Shown piece by piece: positions 10,501 through 21,220 of a stretch of 64,000 nucleotides of DNA. This stretch comes from Mycoplasmopsis verecunda (GTDB lineage Bacteria > Bacillota_I > Bacilli_A > Mycoplasmatales > Metamycoplasmataceae): assembly GCF_033546915.1 (NCBI RefSeq), contig NZ_CP137850.1:310001-374000 (forward strand), written 5' to 3'. Below the pieces are notes generated by a model. The model did no database searches and had not been told where the DNA came from. It worked only from the letters and a program-made list of their open reading frames with translations. Position numbers and translations under genes: made by a program. Every line of letters starts with the position of its first letter. The stretch's first letter is position 1.

Positions 10501-12800
10501 CAAATGAACTTAAAAATAAATTAGATACTTTACTTTCTAATAGATTTGCTCAATTATCTACAGATATTGAAAATGAGACAATGCTTTATTTGTTCCAAAA
10601 GAAACAACTAGAAAAGGAATTAAAAGAAATAACAACCACAAATGTCAATAATTGGATAAATGATACATTAGATAAATTAATAACATTTATTGATAAATAT
10701 AATGAAATTATTGATAGCAATCCAGTGCAAAGTGACAAAGATTCACTAGTTAATTTATCAGAGCAACAAAAAAACATTGTATTTAATGAATTAAATGGTT
10801 CTGAAACTAAAGATGATTATTCACAATTATTAAACAAATTTAAAATATTTAATCAAGAGTTAGGTAACATTAAAGCACAATTTAATGACTTAGAGCAAAT
10901 AGAAAAAGATAAGGAATATGCTATTAATTATTTCAAGAATTCAAATAGCAAAGTTTTATTAAATACATATAAAAAAGAATTAAATAATTTATTAATTAAT
11001 TCAATCAATATCAGTGATATAAGTAATGGTCTTAATAAACACCAAAACACATTAGAACTTATGAAGCAAACTTATATTAACGATTTAAATATTGAAAAAG
11101 ATAATTTATTTAATTTGATTTCTGAACTAAATACATATATTGAACAGGAATTAAATAGTGATCAATACTCATCATTTAAAAATAGATTAAATCAATTAAT
11201 TTTACATAACCAGGTATCTAATGAAAATGATATTTTACAATATCAAAATGCTATAAAAAGCATTAGAGAATCATTCGAACTAGTAAAAGATGACGTAGTT
11301 TTATTTAATTTAGCAAATTCATTAAAAAATAAATTACAAACAACGATAAATAATTTAAATGATTCAGTAATAAAATCTGGTTATTTAATTAAAAATGAAT
11401 TTACTACCTCTTTAAATAATTTAATGACAGATTTATCAAAAGATAATATAACTCAAGACACAATTGAAAATGTAAACAAGCAATATGGTGATATTTCTAA
11501 CCAAATAAAGACATTTAAAAATAATATTGATTTATATAACAACACTGACTCTTATATCAATAAGTTTTTAAACACTATTAAAGAAGATAATAATTCAGAA
11601 AGCAATATTGATTTTATGAATCAACTTAATACATTATTAGTTGAATTAAATGGTTATAAGCAAACATATAATGATATTGCAACATTAAATCACGAAAAAG
11701 TTGAATATTTTAAAAATAGAGCTGATGCTATTTATAATGAATTTTTAAAGAAAAAAGGTTTAATTCAAGCATTAAATGAATCTAAAACAAAGTTACTTGA
11801 AAAAATAAATAATTTAAAGCAAACCATTTCACAAAATAATGAAATATCTAATAAATATTTAGATAAGTTAAATGATATTAATAAGAAAATAAATAATGCT
11901 GTTTCGATATCAGAATTAGATCTGATTAATGATGAAATAAAGAGAACGGAACAAAATATTTCAAATGATTTAACTTACTTAAATAAATTAAATGAAACAA
12001 TTGAATTAATCAAAACTTATGCATCTAAAAGCGAAGAATTTAGTAATTCTATTTATGAAAATGTAAAAGAAAATTATGATAATTATATTGCTCTAATTGC
12101 TCAAAAAATTTATGAAGCAAATTGAGATAAGAATGTTTTTGACTCAATACCAAGTCAATTAGAAGAAGCTTTTGATAAAGCATTAAAACAAAAACAACAA
12201 ATTGATAAACTTGAAAACGATAAAGCTTCTTTGATTAACAAAATTCAAAAAGATATTCAGATAATTGATGCACAAAATGATACTGATTTAAGTAAGAAAT
12301 TAAAAGAACAATATACTGATTTAAGTACAAATGTTATTAAAACAAATAATAATAGTCAATTATCACAGCATGTTAATCAATATGGATTGTTAAGCAAACA
12401 ATTAGAAGACAACATTAAATATTTAAATGAATTTAAAGAGTTATTAAAAGATTTTGATACATATTTATACAAATCATCTGAATTTAATTCAGAAAAATTA
12501 AATATGCTAAAGAATTCTTATATCAACAATATTACAGAGTTAAAAAAATCACTTATTAAAGATTTTAATAAGTCTACATTATTAAAAATAAAGAAAAAAC
12601 TCGATGATATTTATAAGAATGCTATTGAGCAAAAAGAAATTATTTTAGCTAAAGAGGAACCTGCTAAAGAGGAACCTGCTAAAGAGGAACCTGCTAAAGA
12701 GGAACCTGCTAAAGAGGAACCTGCTGAAGAGGAACCTGCTAAAGAGGAACCTGCTAAGAGGAACCTGCTAAAGAGGAACCTGCTAAGAGGAACCTGCTAA
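7593..12800 (+). CDS. Exported PI-PLC-domain coiled-coil surface protein (frame closes inside repeat array)
   Basis: 1735 residues as read. A signal-like N-terminus (MKRKKLFILHATILPTTFAL) lacks a lipobox. Residues about 80-330 match bacterial PI-specific phospholipase C X domains: SLPGTHDSGA (His89, first catalytic His), AGIRAFDIR, LRLQHGP (His138, second catalytic His) and FIFMRIKDED. The family cleaves phosphatidylinositol or GPI lipids by His-His acid-base chemistry. Residues about 480-1685 are a long Asn/Lys/Glu-rich coiled coil with many LN repeats, probably a stalk. The protein then enters a PAKEE repeat. A 14-bp unit shifts the frame to LLKRN, and a second one gives TAA at 12798-12800. 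The membrane anchor downstream (13255-13395) is therefore not made in this state, and the product should be secreted. Confidence 0.8.
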
Positions 12801-13254
12801 AGAGGAACCTGCTAAGAGGAACCTGCTAAAGAGGAACCTGCTAAAGAGGAACCTGCTAAAGAGGAACCTGCTAAAGAGGAACCTGCTAAAGAGGAACCTG
12901 CTAAAGAGGAACCTGCTAAAGAGGAACCTGCTAAGAGGAACCTGCTAAAGAGGAACCTGCTAAGAGGAACCTGCTAAAGAGGAACCTGCTAAAGAGGAAC
13001 CTGCTAAAGAGGAACCTGCTAAAGAGGAACCTGCTAAAGAGGAACCTGCTAAGAGGAACCTGCTAAAGAGGAACCTGCTAAAGAGGAACCTGCTAAAGAG
13101 GAACCTGCTAAAGAGGAACCTGCTAAGAGGAACCTGCTAAAGAGGAACCTGCTAAAGAGGAACCTGCTAAAGAGGAACCTGCTAAGAGGAACCTGCTAAA
13201 GAGGAACCTGCTAAAGAGGAACCTGCTAAAGAGGAACCTGCTAAAGAGGAACCT
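12648..13254 (+). repeat. 41-unit tandem repeat array of 15-bp and 14-bp units
   Basis: The unit is GCTAAAGAGGAACCT (reading PAKEE in the gene's frame). Thirty-three units are 15 bp; one of these, unit 6, has GAA for AAA. Eight are 14 bp, with AA instead of AAA (units 8, 10, 12, 20, 22, 28, 33 and 37 by my count). Frame 0 and frame -1 are open (PAKEE, LLKRN). Frame -2 meets TAA in every unit. Eight deletions leave the 3' end one step out of phase. Array length and the number of short units can change by slippage or recombination. Confidence 0.9.
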
Positions 13255-13395
13255 GCTACTGAATTAATTGAAGATAATATTAATGATAGTAACTCAAATA
13301 AAAAATGATTATGAATTCTAATGATAATACCAACATTAGGAACAGTATATTTAATCTACTGTTTAATTTCTAAATTTAAAAGAAATAAACTTTAA
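13255..13395 (+). other. Out-of-frame C-terminal membrane anchor of the PI-PLC protein
   Basis: Directly after the array, the frame starting at GCT 13255 encodes TELIEDNINDSNSNKK and then a hydrophobic stretch (WLWILMIIPTLGTVYLIYCLI) ending in SKFKRNKL and TAA 13393-13395. This is a typical C-terminal transmembrane anchor with a basic cytoplasmic tail, like that at the end of the giant protein at 61726-61812. It belongs to the PI-PLC gene but is out of phase in this sequence. Confidence 0.75.
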
Positions 13396-13470
13396 TTAAT
13401 TAGTATTTAAATATTGATTAATGTTATTAATCTATATATGATTTATTAATAAATACAATGATATAGATTG

Positions 13471-13495
13471 CTTCCACAAAATGTGGAAGTTTTTC
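13471..13495 (+). terminator. Rho-independent terminator after the PI-PLC gene
   Basis: CTTCCACA-AAA-TGTGGAAG followed by TTTTT. Confidence 0.8.
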
Positions 13496-13534
13496 ATATC
13501 GGAACATTATATGCTTAATTTATAAATAAAAAAA

Positions 13535-13540
13535 TATAAT
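13535..13540 (+). promoter_or_regulatory. -10 box of the nuclease lipoprotein gene
   Basis: TATAAT, 41 bp before the ATG at 13581; AAGGAA follows as ribosome binding site. Confidence 0.5.
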
Positions 13541-13580
13541 TAATAATATAAGCAAATTAATTTAAGGAACATAATTCAAT

Positions 13581-16238
13581 ATGAAAAAAATAAAAGCCAT
13601 CATTTTACCCTTATCAAGTTTATCTATTTTAACATTACCAGTAATAGCAGCTTCTTGTGGTAATGAAGGGAATAAGAGTGATTTAGAAGTAAAACCAACC
13701 CCGCCAGTAGAAAATCCAGTAGAAAATCCAGTAGAAAATCCAGTAGAAAATCCAGTAGAAAATCCAGTAGAAAATCCAGTAGAAAATCCAGTAGAAAATC
13801 CAGTAGAAAATCCAGTAGAAAATCCAGTAGAAAATAGTAATAAAATAACTCTTATTAAAGAAAATAAAGCAATTCTTACAAGTATTAGAGTTGATTTAGA
13901 AGATATTGAAAAAGAAGAAGTTTCTGAAGAAAAATTTTATATTGATAATCTTGAAAAAGAATTGAATCAAGATGAGATTGAAAATAATGAAAGTCAAAAT
14001 ATTGAATTCTTAAGAGAAAAACATAAGAAATTTAAAAACTTCAAAGAAAGAGTTGAAAAATATAAACATAATATTAAAAAGTTCAAAAGAAATCGTGCTT
14101 TAATACACACTATTAGAGAACTATTAAATTCTAATGGTTCAATTAAAAATTCAATTATTAGTAAGAAACTAAGCACAATTTCTATAGAAGCTACAAAATT
14201 ATATGAACTAAATAAATTAAGAAAAGATAACAAAATTACTGATACAAGTATTTTAAATAATCTTGAAATATCATTAGATACCATAATCAAACAGCTCAAA
14301 GGTTTAAAAACTGAATTTATACAAATTAATAAAAATGCTATTAAATTAATAAGAGATAAGTACAGTGAAATAGATAATCTAAATATGCTTGATACTAATG
14401 ATTATTTATATAATATTGATCAAGAGTTAATTCCAATAGATGAAGCTAACGTACAGACTGCTAAATTAATTCAATTAGATGAAGTAAATACTAAAATTGA
14501 AGCTTTATTAAATAAAATATCTACTTATGCTACTGAAATTCTAAATAAATACAATGCATATATTTCTGAAGAAATATTAAAAGATCTAGATGATGAAAAA
14601 ACATTAGATATTTACAAAAATATTGTTAAAGCTATTTTATCTAGCTATCAAATAGAAGAATATACAGATGAAATGACAGATATTTTTGAGTTAGATTTAT
14701 CTGCACAACCATCGTCATCTAAAATATTTATTAAGATAAACAACAAAAATAACTTTTTAGCTACATATAATAGTGAAACATATGATTTATTCATAAATAA
14801 AGAAAGATCTACTAAAAATTCAAGAAATAGAGTTTTAACAGGTACATTTAGTCCTAAAAACGGAATATTTACTATTTTTGCTTATGATAAAAAATCTGAT
14901 AAAGATGTTTTACAAAAGGTTGATTTATCATCATATAAATATGAAAATATTCAAGATAAAGAACCAGAAGTAGTTGATAAACTGGGTAACGAAAAGCAAC
15001 AAGACAAACCTAATAAACCAAGTAAACCAGGAAAACCTAGTGCAGGTAGTGAAAAAACGTTCGTTAAACCAAACGAAATAGAAGCTCCTAATATTAATTT
15101 TGCTAATAATGAGTATGTAATTAAGTCAAATATTAAAACAGTATATGTTAGACCACCATTTGGTGCTCAATTCCATTTAAATATTGATAATAATGCAAAT
15201 ATTACTACAGTATTTTCTCATTTAGACTCGCCGGGCGCAAGAAAAACTGTTACAGGTGAACAAATAGTATCACCAAAAGACTTCCCTATTGTACAGAAAA
15301 AAATTGGTAATCAAGAATTATCCGAATTCTTAGCAATTCCAAATATGATGAATAAATTTAAGGAATTATCTGAAGACAATGCATTCTTAATTTATGGTGG
15401 TGATACTAATATAGAAACTGAAAACTTCTATTTACAAGATGCATTCAAATCTGCTTATAAACCTGTTATAAGCAATTTAGAAGATAAAAGATATTTAACA
15501 TCAATTGGAACAACTAATCCATATGTTAATCCATATGATAAAATGTTTTTCAAGAACCAAAATATGGATGCACTAAAAGGATTAACACAAGCTACTAATC
15601 CTGAAATTCAATTTAAAATAGATATCTTAAGAGCATTTAATGATGGCATTTTAAAAGAATCAGATAAGCAATTAGTTGGTTGGCCATCTTCTGAAACAAT
15701 ACCATGAGCAATCAGAAATAGAGTTAGTGATCATGCCCCAGTATTCTTTGATGTCGAAGTAAACAATGATAAGTTTAAATCAAATCCAGCAATTACAAAT
15801 TATGCTAAAGGAAATAAATCATTAAGAGTCGCTCATTGAAATATTCTAAATTATGGAACTAAAGGTGGAATTAAAGAAACTAATGAATTTAAAGTAGTTT
15901 CAATCGCAAAAATTATAAAAGCTGGTGGATTTGATATAGTTGGATTAACAGAAATTAATGATGGAAATGCTCAACAAGTTCAATATATTTTAGATGAATT
16001 AAATAGAGATAATCAAAAAGGTACAAAATGAAAAATGATTTTACAAACTCAAGAACAATCTAATTGAGATCCGAAGAAATATCCACAAATTGCTAATCAA
16101 AAAGAACAAGTTGCAATTATTTATGATTCATCAATATTAACTCAAAAAGCATTTAAAAACGGTAAAATGACACATTCTTACAGAGACCAAATTCCTGCTG
16201 TCAAAGAAAGAATAAAAATAAAAGGCAAAAAGAATTAA
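13581..16238 (+). CDS. Lipoprotein with PVEN stalk and segment-swapped EEP nuclease domain
   Basis: 885 residues. The signal peptide ends in the lipobox VIAASC, giving lipid-anchored Cys26. Eleven PVEN repeats and a helical region of about 300 residues follow, and a Pro/Lys linker (NKPSKPGKPS) precedes the domain. The domain has the endonuclease/exonuclease/phosphatase motifs in unusual order. First come the C-terminal elements: RPPFGAQF (524), FSHLDSPG (His547), GDTN (Asp608, Asn610), DKMFF and SDHAPV (His718). Then come the N-terminal elements: RVAHWNILNYG (Asn754), DIVGLTEIND (Glu791) and QVAIIYDSS. In DNase I and exonuclease III relatives the order is reversed. All key catalytic residues are present once. 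Surface nucleases supply nucleotides to mycoplasmas. The swapped order suggests a circular permutant formed by tandem duplication and loss of the outer halves. Confidence 0.75.
13704..13835 (+). repeat. Perfect 12-bp tandem repeat, 11 units (PVEN)
   Basis: CCAGTAGAAAAT repeated 11 times without change, coding for Pro-Val-Glu-Asn. The unit is a multiple of three, so length changes only lengthen or shorten the stalk between the lipid anchor and the rest of the protein. Confidence 0.95.
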
Positions 16239-16246
16239 AAATATTT

Positions 16247-16271
16247 CACATGCATTTAGCATGTGTTTTAT
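16247..16271 (+). terminator. Terminator after the nuclease lipoprotein gene
   Basis: CACATGC-ATTTA-GCATGTG followed by TTTTATT. Confidence 0.75.
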
Positions 16272-16316
16272 TCAAAAATAAACTAATAAAAGTTTAGATA
16301 CTTAAATCCAAAATAA

Positions 16317-16322
16317 TATAAT
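16317..16322 (+). promoter_or_regulatory. -10 box of the amidohydrolase gene
   Basis: TATAAT, 26 bp before the ATG at 16349; AAGGAG at 16335-16340 is the ribosome binding site. Confidence 0.5.
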
Positions 16323-16348
16323 TTATCCACATATAAGGAGTATAAAAT

Positions 16349-17632
16349 ATGAAAATTTGAATTAAACATGCAACAGTTGTAACAATGGATGATAGTGAAA
16401 GAATTTTATACAATGCTAATGTTTACATTATTGATAAACACATTAGTGCTGTTTCAACTGATATTGATCACAATTTTATTGCAGACCAAATAATAGATGC
16501 AAGACAAAATGTAATAATGCCTGGATTAATTAACACTCATTCACATATACCTATGGTATTACTTCGTAATCATGCTAATGATGTAAATTTGGAAGATTGG
16601 CTATATAAACATATTTTTCCAGTAGAAACAAAATTAAGTGCTAAAGATATTTATCATGGTACTAGATTAGGAATTTTAGAAATGATTTCGACTGGAACAA
16701 CAACATTTGTTGATATGTATTTCCATGTTGAAGAAATAGCTAAAGCAACTAAAGAATTAAAAATGCGTGCTTATTTAGGAATTGGTATAACTAAAGATTC
16801 TTTAGAAAGAAATTTAAGTCAAACTAAAGAATTATTTAATTACTATAAAAATGATGATTTAATTAATATCATCGTTGCACCGCATGCAGTTTACACTAAT
16901 GATGAAAGTGATTTAATTCAAGCAGGTAAATTAGCTAAAGAATTAGGATCGTTAGAAACAATACATCTAAATGAATCGTGAAATGAAGTAAATAATTCTA
17001 TGGAAAAATATAACACTACACCATTACTAGAAGCTTATAAAACTGGTAATTTAACATCAAAAACTATTGTAGCTCATGCAGTACATTTAAATGATGAAGA
17101 AATTAAATTAATACAAGAAGTTGGATGTTCACTAGCTCATAATCCTTGTTCTAATTTAAAGCTTTCTTCAGGAATTATGGAAGTACATAAATTACTAAGC
17201 AAAGGTATTAATGTTACTTTAGGAACTGATGGAGCGGCTTCAAATAATAATTTAGATATGTTTGAAGAAATGAAATTTGCTTCATTATTACAAAAAGGTG
17301 TATTTGGACAACCTGATATGCTAAATGCATGAGATACTTTGAAAATGGCTACAGTAAATGGAGCCAAAGCTTTACATAGAGAAAATGAATTAGGTAAAAT
17401 TAAAGCAGGATATTTAGCGGATTTAATTATGGTTAATTTAAATAACTTAAATCATACCCCAAGAGCTAATATTATTGATTCCTTAGTATATTCAACATCT
17501 GGTTCTGATGTTATGATGACAATGATAAATGGTGAAATTTTATACCAATATCATGAATTTAAATTAGCTGATAAACAAAGTGTTATAAATATGGCTAATT
17601 ACATATATAATAAAATAACAAATAAGGAATAA
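16349..17632 (+). CDS. Amidohydrolase-family deaminase (MTA/SAH deaminase-like)
   Basis: 427 residues, starting MKIWIKHATVVTMDD after a good SD. Metal-binding motifs of the TRZ/ATZ-MtaD branch are intact: NTHSHIPMVLL (HxH), the ligand-type His and Glu in TIHLNES, VAHAVHLND, and LGTDGAASNN (Asp). WLYKHIFPVE and GTTTFVDMY are typical of methylthioadenosine/S-adenosylhomocysteine or guanine deaminases. The enzyme hydrolytically removes an amino group from a purine-type substrate in the cytosol. The exact substrate cannot be decided from motifs. It is a single-gene unit with its own promoter and terminator. Confidence 0.8.
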
Positions 17633-17650
17633 CATCATATGATGTTTTTT
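17631..17650 (+). terminator. Terminator after the amidohydrolase gene
   Basis: AACATCATATGATGTTTTTT, beginning inside the stop codon. Confidence 0.75.
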
Positions 17651-17731
17651 CTTAAAAATTTTTCATTAATGCAAATAATTAATATATACTATTGCGGTAT
17701 AAAGATTACAAAATAGATATGAGGTTTATTT

Positions 17732-19609
17732 ATGAGTAAAAAGAATTTAATAATCGTTGAGTCACCTAATAAAGTAGGTACCATCCAAAAATATGTTGGC
17801 TCAGATTATGAAGTTATAGCTAGTGTTGGTCATATTTTAAAAATGAAAACCACTGGGCAATATGGTTTTGGAATTGATATGGAAACTTGAGAACCAGAAT
17901 ATGTTGCAGATCCAAGCAAGAAAAATGTTATAGCACAGTTAAAAACTGCTGTTAAAAATGCTGATAAGATTTTTATTGCAACTGACCCTGACCGTGAAGG
18001 AGAGGCTATTGGAGCTCATTTGGTTTATTATCTAAAGGTACAAGATAGATATTCTCGTATTAAATATAATGAAATTACTAAAGAAGCAATTTTAAAATCT
18101 TTAACTAAGCCACAAGAACTAGATTTTAGTTTAATTGATGCTCAAAAAGCTCGTAGAATGCTTGACAGAATCATTGGGTTTAGATTATCTAAATTAATGA
18201 GAACTAAATTAAAACAAGCGCCAGGAACTCCAACAGCAGGTCGTGTACAAAGTATTGCTCTAAAATTAATTGTTGACAGAGAAAATGAAATTAGAGCCTT
18301 TGTGCCCGAAAAATATGCAACTCTAGGAGCTAAGCTTAAAAATAATGAAGTATTAGCATATTATTTTAACGATAATATAACAGGTGATAGAAAAGATTGA
18401 ATTCTTGAAAATCAATTAGATGATTTTAAAAAATACTTTGCTACAGCTAAAAATGAATTAGTAGTAAGTAATATTAAAACTAGCGAACGTAAAATGCAAG
18501 CTATGCAACCATTTAAACAAGCTGTCATTTATCGTCGTTCGCCATTATCATCTCAATCTACTCAATATGTATTGCAAAAATTATATGAAGGATTTGGAGA
18601 TGGTGGGCTAATTTCATACCCAAGAACTGATTCTACCCGTTTATCACAAGATTTTATTAATAAAGCACATGCTTACATTGAAAATAAATGAGGAAAAGAT
18701 TATGTAGCATCTGAAATCAAAGGATTTAGCGGTGATCAAGATGCCCATGAAGCAATTAGACCTACTGATGTAGAATTAACTCCTGAACACGCTAAAGCTC
18801 TTTACAATTTATCTGAATCAGAATATAAAATTTATAAAATGATTTACGATAATACATTACAAGCTTTAATTAAACAACCTGTTAGAGAAATTACAGCATA
18901 CACATACCAAAATGGTGATTATACTTTTAGAAATTCATATTCAAGAATTAAATTCGATGGATACTATGTTGTAACTGGAAAAGAACTTGAAGAACAAAAC
19001 CCTGGTTACAAAATAAATGAAATAGTACCTGTTGAAGAATTTATCTTCCAAGATCATGAAACTAAACCTACACCAAGATATAATGATGGTTCTTTAATTG
19101 AAGCATTAGATAATATCAAAGTAGGTCGTCCTTCAACATTTGCTTCAACCGTAAAAATTGTTAAAGATAGAAATTTTGCAGTTAAAGAAAGTGGAGCTTT
19201 AGTTCCAACTGAATTTGGCGAAATATTACTTAAGAACCTTATTAAAGCATTCCCTAATATTATAAATGAAGATTACACAGCTAAAGTTGAATTAGAACTT
19301 GATTCAATTGCTGAAGATCAATTATCAAAAAATGAAGTTATGCAATCATTCTGAGATAAATTTGAAGTTGAATATGCTCAAGCGGATGAAAAAATTGATA
19401 CTTATAAATTTGAATTAAAAGAATTTCCAGAACCATGTCCAGAAGATGGTGGAATATTGGTGCAAAGATATAATAAGAAAAATCAACCATTTGTAGCATG
19501 TAAAAATTTCCCTAAATGTAAGTATACAGCAAGCTTACCAGAGGAAAGTTCGGATGATGTCGAAGAAGAATTAAAAGATGTGTTTGTTCCTACACCTGAA
19601 GGTGATTAA
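17732..19609 (+). CDS. topA: DNA topoisomerase I
   Basis: A 625-residue type IA topoisomerase that relaxes negative supercoils. It has the N-terminal TOPRIM motif (IVESPNKVGTIQKYVG; acidic residues in ATDPDREGEAIGAHL), the active-site tyrosine in ISYPRTDS (Tyr296), and SPLSSQSTQYVLQKLYEGFG of the DNA gate. The C-terminus keeps one Cys4 zinc finger (EPCPEDGG, FVACKNFPKCKYTA). The total length is shorter than E. coli TopA (865), as usual in mycoplasmas. TGA encodes Trp several times. Confidence 0.95.
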
Positions 19610-19612
19610 TCC

Positions 19613-19638
19613 AATGAGCTAGTATAGCTCATTTTTTT
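19613..19638 (+). terminator. Terminator after topA
   Basis: AATGAGCT-AGTAT-AGCTCATTTTTTT on the plus strand. Confidence 0.8.
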
Positions 19639-19640
19639 GT

Positions 19641-19669
19641 AAAAAAATTGTCCCTATAATAGGGACAAT
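19641..19669 (-). terminator. Terminator of the minus-strand leuS-lon-permease unit
   Basis: On the minus strand ATTGTCCCTATTATAGGGACAAT is followed by seven Ts, just beyond the permease stop. Confidence 0.8.
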
Positions 19670-19672
19670 GCA

Positions 19673-21217
19673 TTAATGATGATTGTTTCAATGATAGTGT
19701 TTTCGTGTGTGTTTGTGTGAATATATTTTTTTAGCATTTTTTTGCGGTTTAGGATTATACATTTGTGATCTAAATAAGGTTTTTGTTCTTATCTTAGGTG
19801 AAATGTTATATTGATATCATTTCTTAAGTAAGAATCCAAATCCTACAAAAGCTAAATAGGATACTAAAGCTACAGTATTTTTTATGCCTCATGAATCACT
19901 GATTACTCAAGGAGTATAAAATAACATTAATAAGAAAAATATAGCTATCATAGTAACGATATATACAATTTTTTCTAGTCAAGGTATTTTCGGAATTCGC
20001 TTTTTCTTTTCTAAAGCAAAAGCCATATTTAATGTGATTATATCCTCGATAAATAATGCTGTTGTAGTTCCAATAATTGTTCCATCAAAGAATTCCTTAC
20101 TTCCTTGTTCATCCATAAAAGAAGGAATGATTCATAGAACAACCATCGAAACTAGAATTACAACAGTTGAAAATACAATAGCATTTTTAAATTCACCATT
20201 TTTATTTCTTTTAGCAAGTGATTTTGGAAAATATGTATCTTCAGCAAGTGGAACAACTCTTCTAGCAGTTGTAACACTCTGGAACAATTTAAAGCTTAAG
20301 TCATTAGATAAAAATCCAATGATAAATAATATGACTCCTGATAGTCCTAATGAATAAGAATAAATGGTTGACAAATTAGCACTATTTACTAATAGTATTT
20401 TTAGTTCTTCAGGTAAAAATAAAAAGAATGTAAAAAATATTAAATAGAATGTAAATATACATGCAAATGAAATTAGTAAAATTTTTCTAAAATTTTTAAA
20501 CTTTACATCCTTTACCATTGAAGATACATCTTCAATTCCTGAGAAAGCGTACATGAAGAGTAATGTATTAGAAATAATTAATTTGGGTTGAATAGTATTA
20601 AATTTAGGATCTTTATCAATATTAAGATGTGGTAAAGTTCCATTTTGTGCTATAGCAATTATCATTAAAATAATAGCTAAAACTAGGATAAATCATTTTC
20701 CTAGTGATGAAAGAGCTATTATTTTTTTATTAGTTTTTAACCCAATAGTAGATAAAGCAACTATTCCGATGAAAAACAAAATAGAAACCACACGAGTAAT
20801 TCATATAATTAAAGTACGATATTCGTAATCGTGTGGAATAACTATTTCAACTGCATCAGCTAAAAATAATGGAGCAATAGCTGCTAATAATGGAGATTGG
20901 ATGAATTGATTTCAACCAACGAAAAAGACTAAATTATCTAATCATTTATTTTTTGACCTAATTGCACGATTATTTGCAACATCATCATCTAAATGACGTG
21001 CGAATGAATAAGAACCGCCATAATGGTCGTTATAGGTGTTAGCTAGTCTTGAATAAACTAAAGCTACACCAAATACACAGAACCCAGCTAATAATAAAAC
21101 TAGGTATCCTCAATATGAGATTTGTAAAACAGTTGAAACTGTAGTAATAAAGCCAACACCTATAACAAAGTTAATTGTAAAAAATGTAAAACTTTTTTCA
21201 GTAAACTGCTTTTGCAT
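19673..21217 (-). CDS. APC-family amino acid permease
   Basis: A 514-residue integral membrane protein with about 12 hydrophobic segments. Features of amino acid/polyamine/organocation carriers include FVIGVGFITTVSTVL near the N-terminus, the SYSFAR region, MYAFSGIEDVSSM in the middle and a late SLGLSGVILFIIGFLSND. It probably takes up an amino acid with protons or by exchange. The substrate cannot be read. The tail is His-rich (HKHTRKHYHWNNHH). The start lies 4 bp beyond the lon stop, so it is probably the last gene of that operon. Many TGA codons are Trp. Confidence 0.8.
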
Positions 21218-21220
21218 AGA

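Noticed and set aside
12648-13254. CRISPR-like or intergenic repeat interpretation of the 15-bp array
   Set aside because: Units are directly adjacent without spacers and lie inside a coding region between the stalk and the anchor.
12648-13254. Sequencing error as full explanation of the 14-bp units
   Set aside because: The deletion is in a run of only three A, other genes show no such errors, and eight of 41 units share it; still, this cannot be excluded without raw reads.
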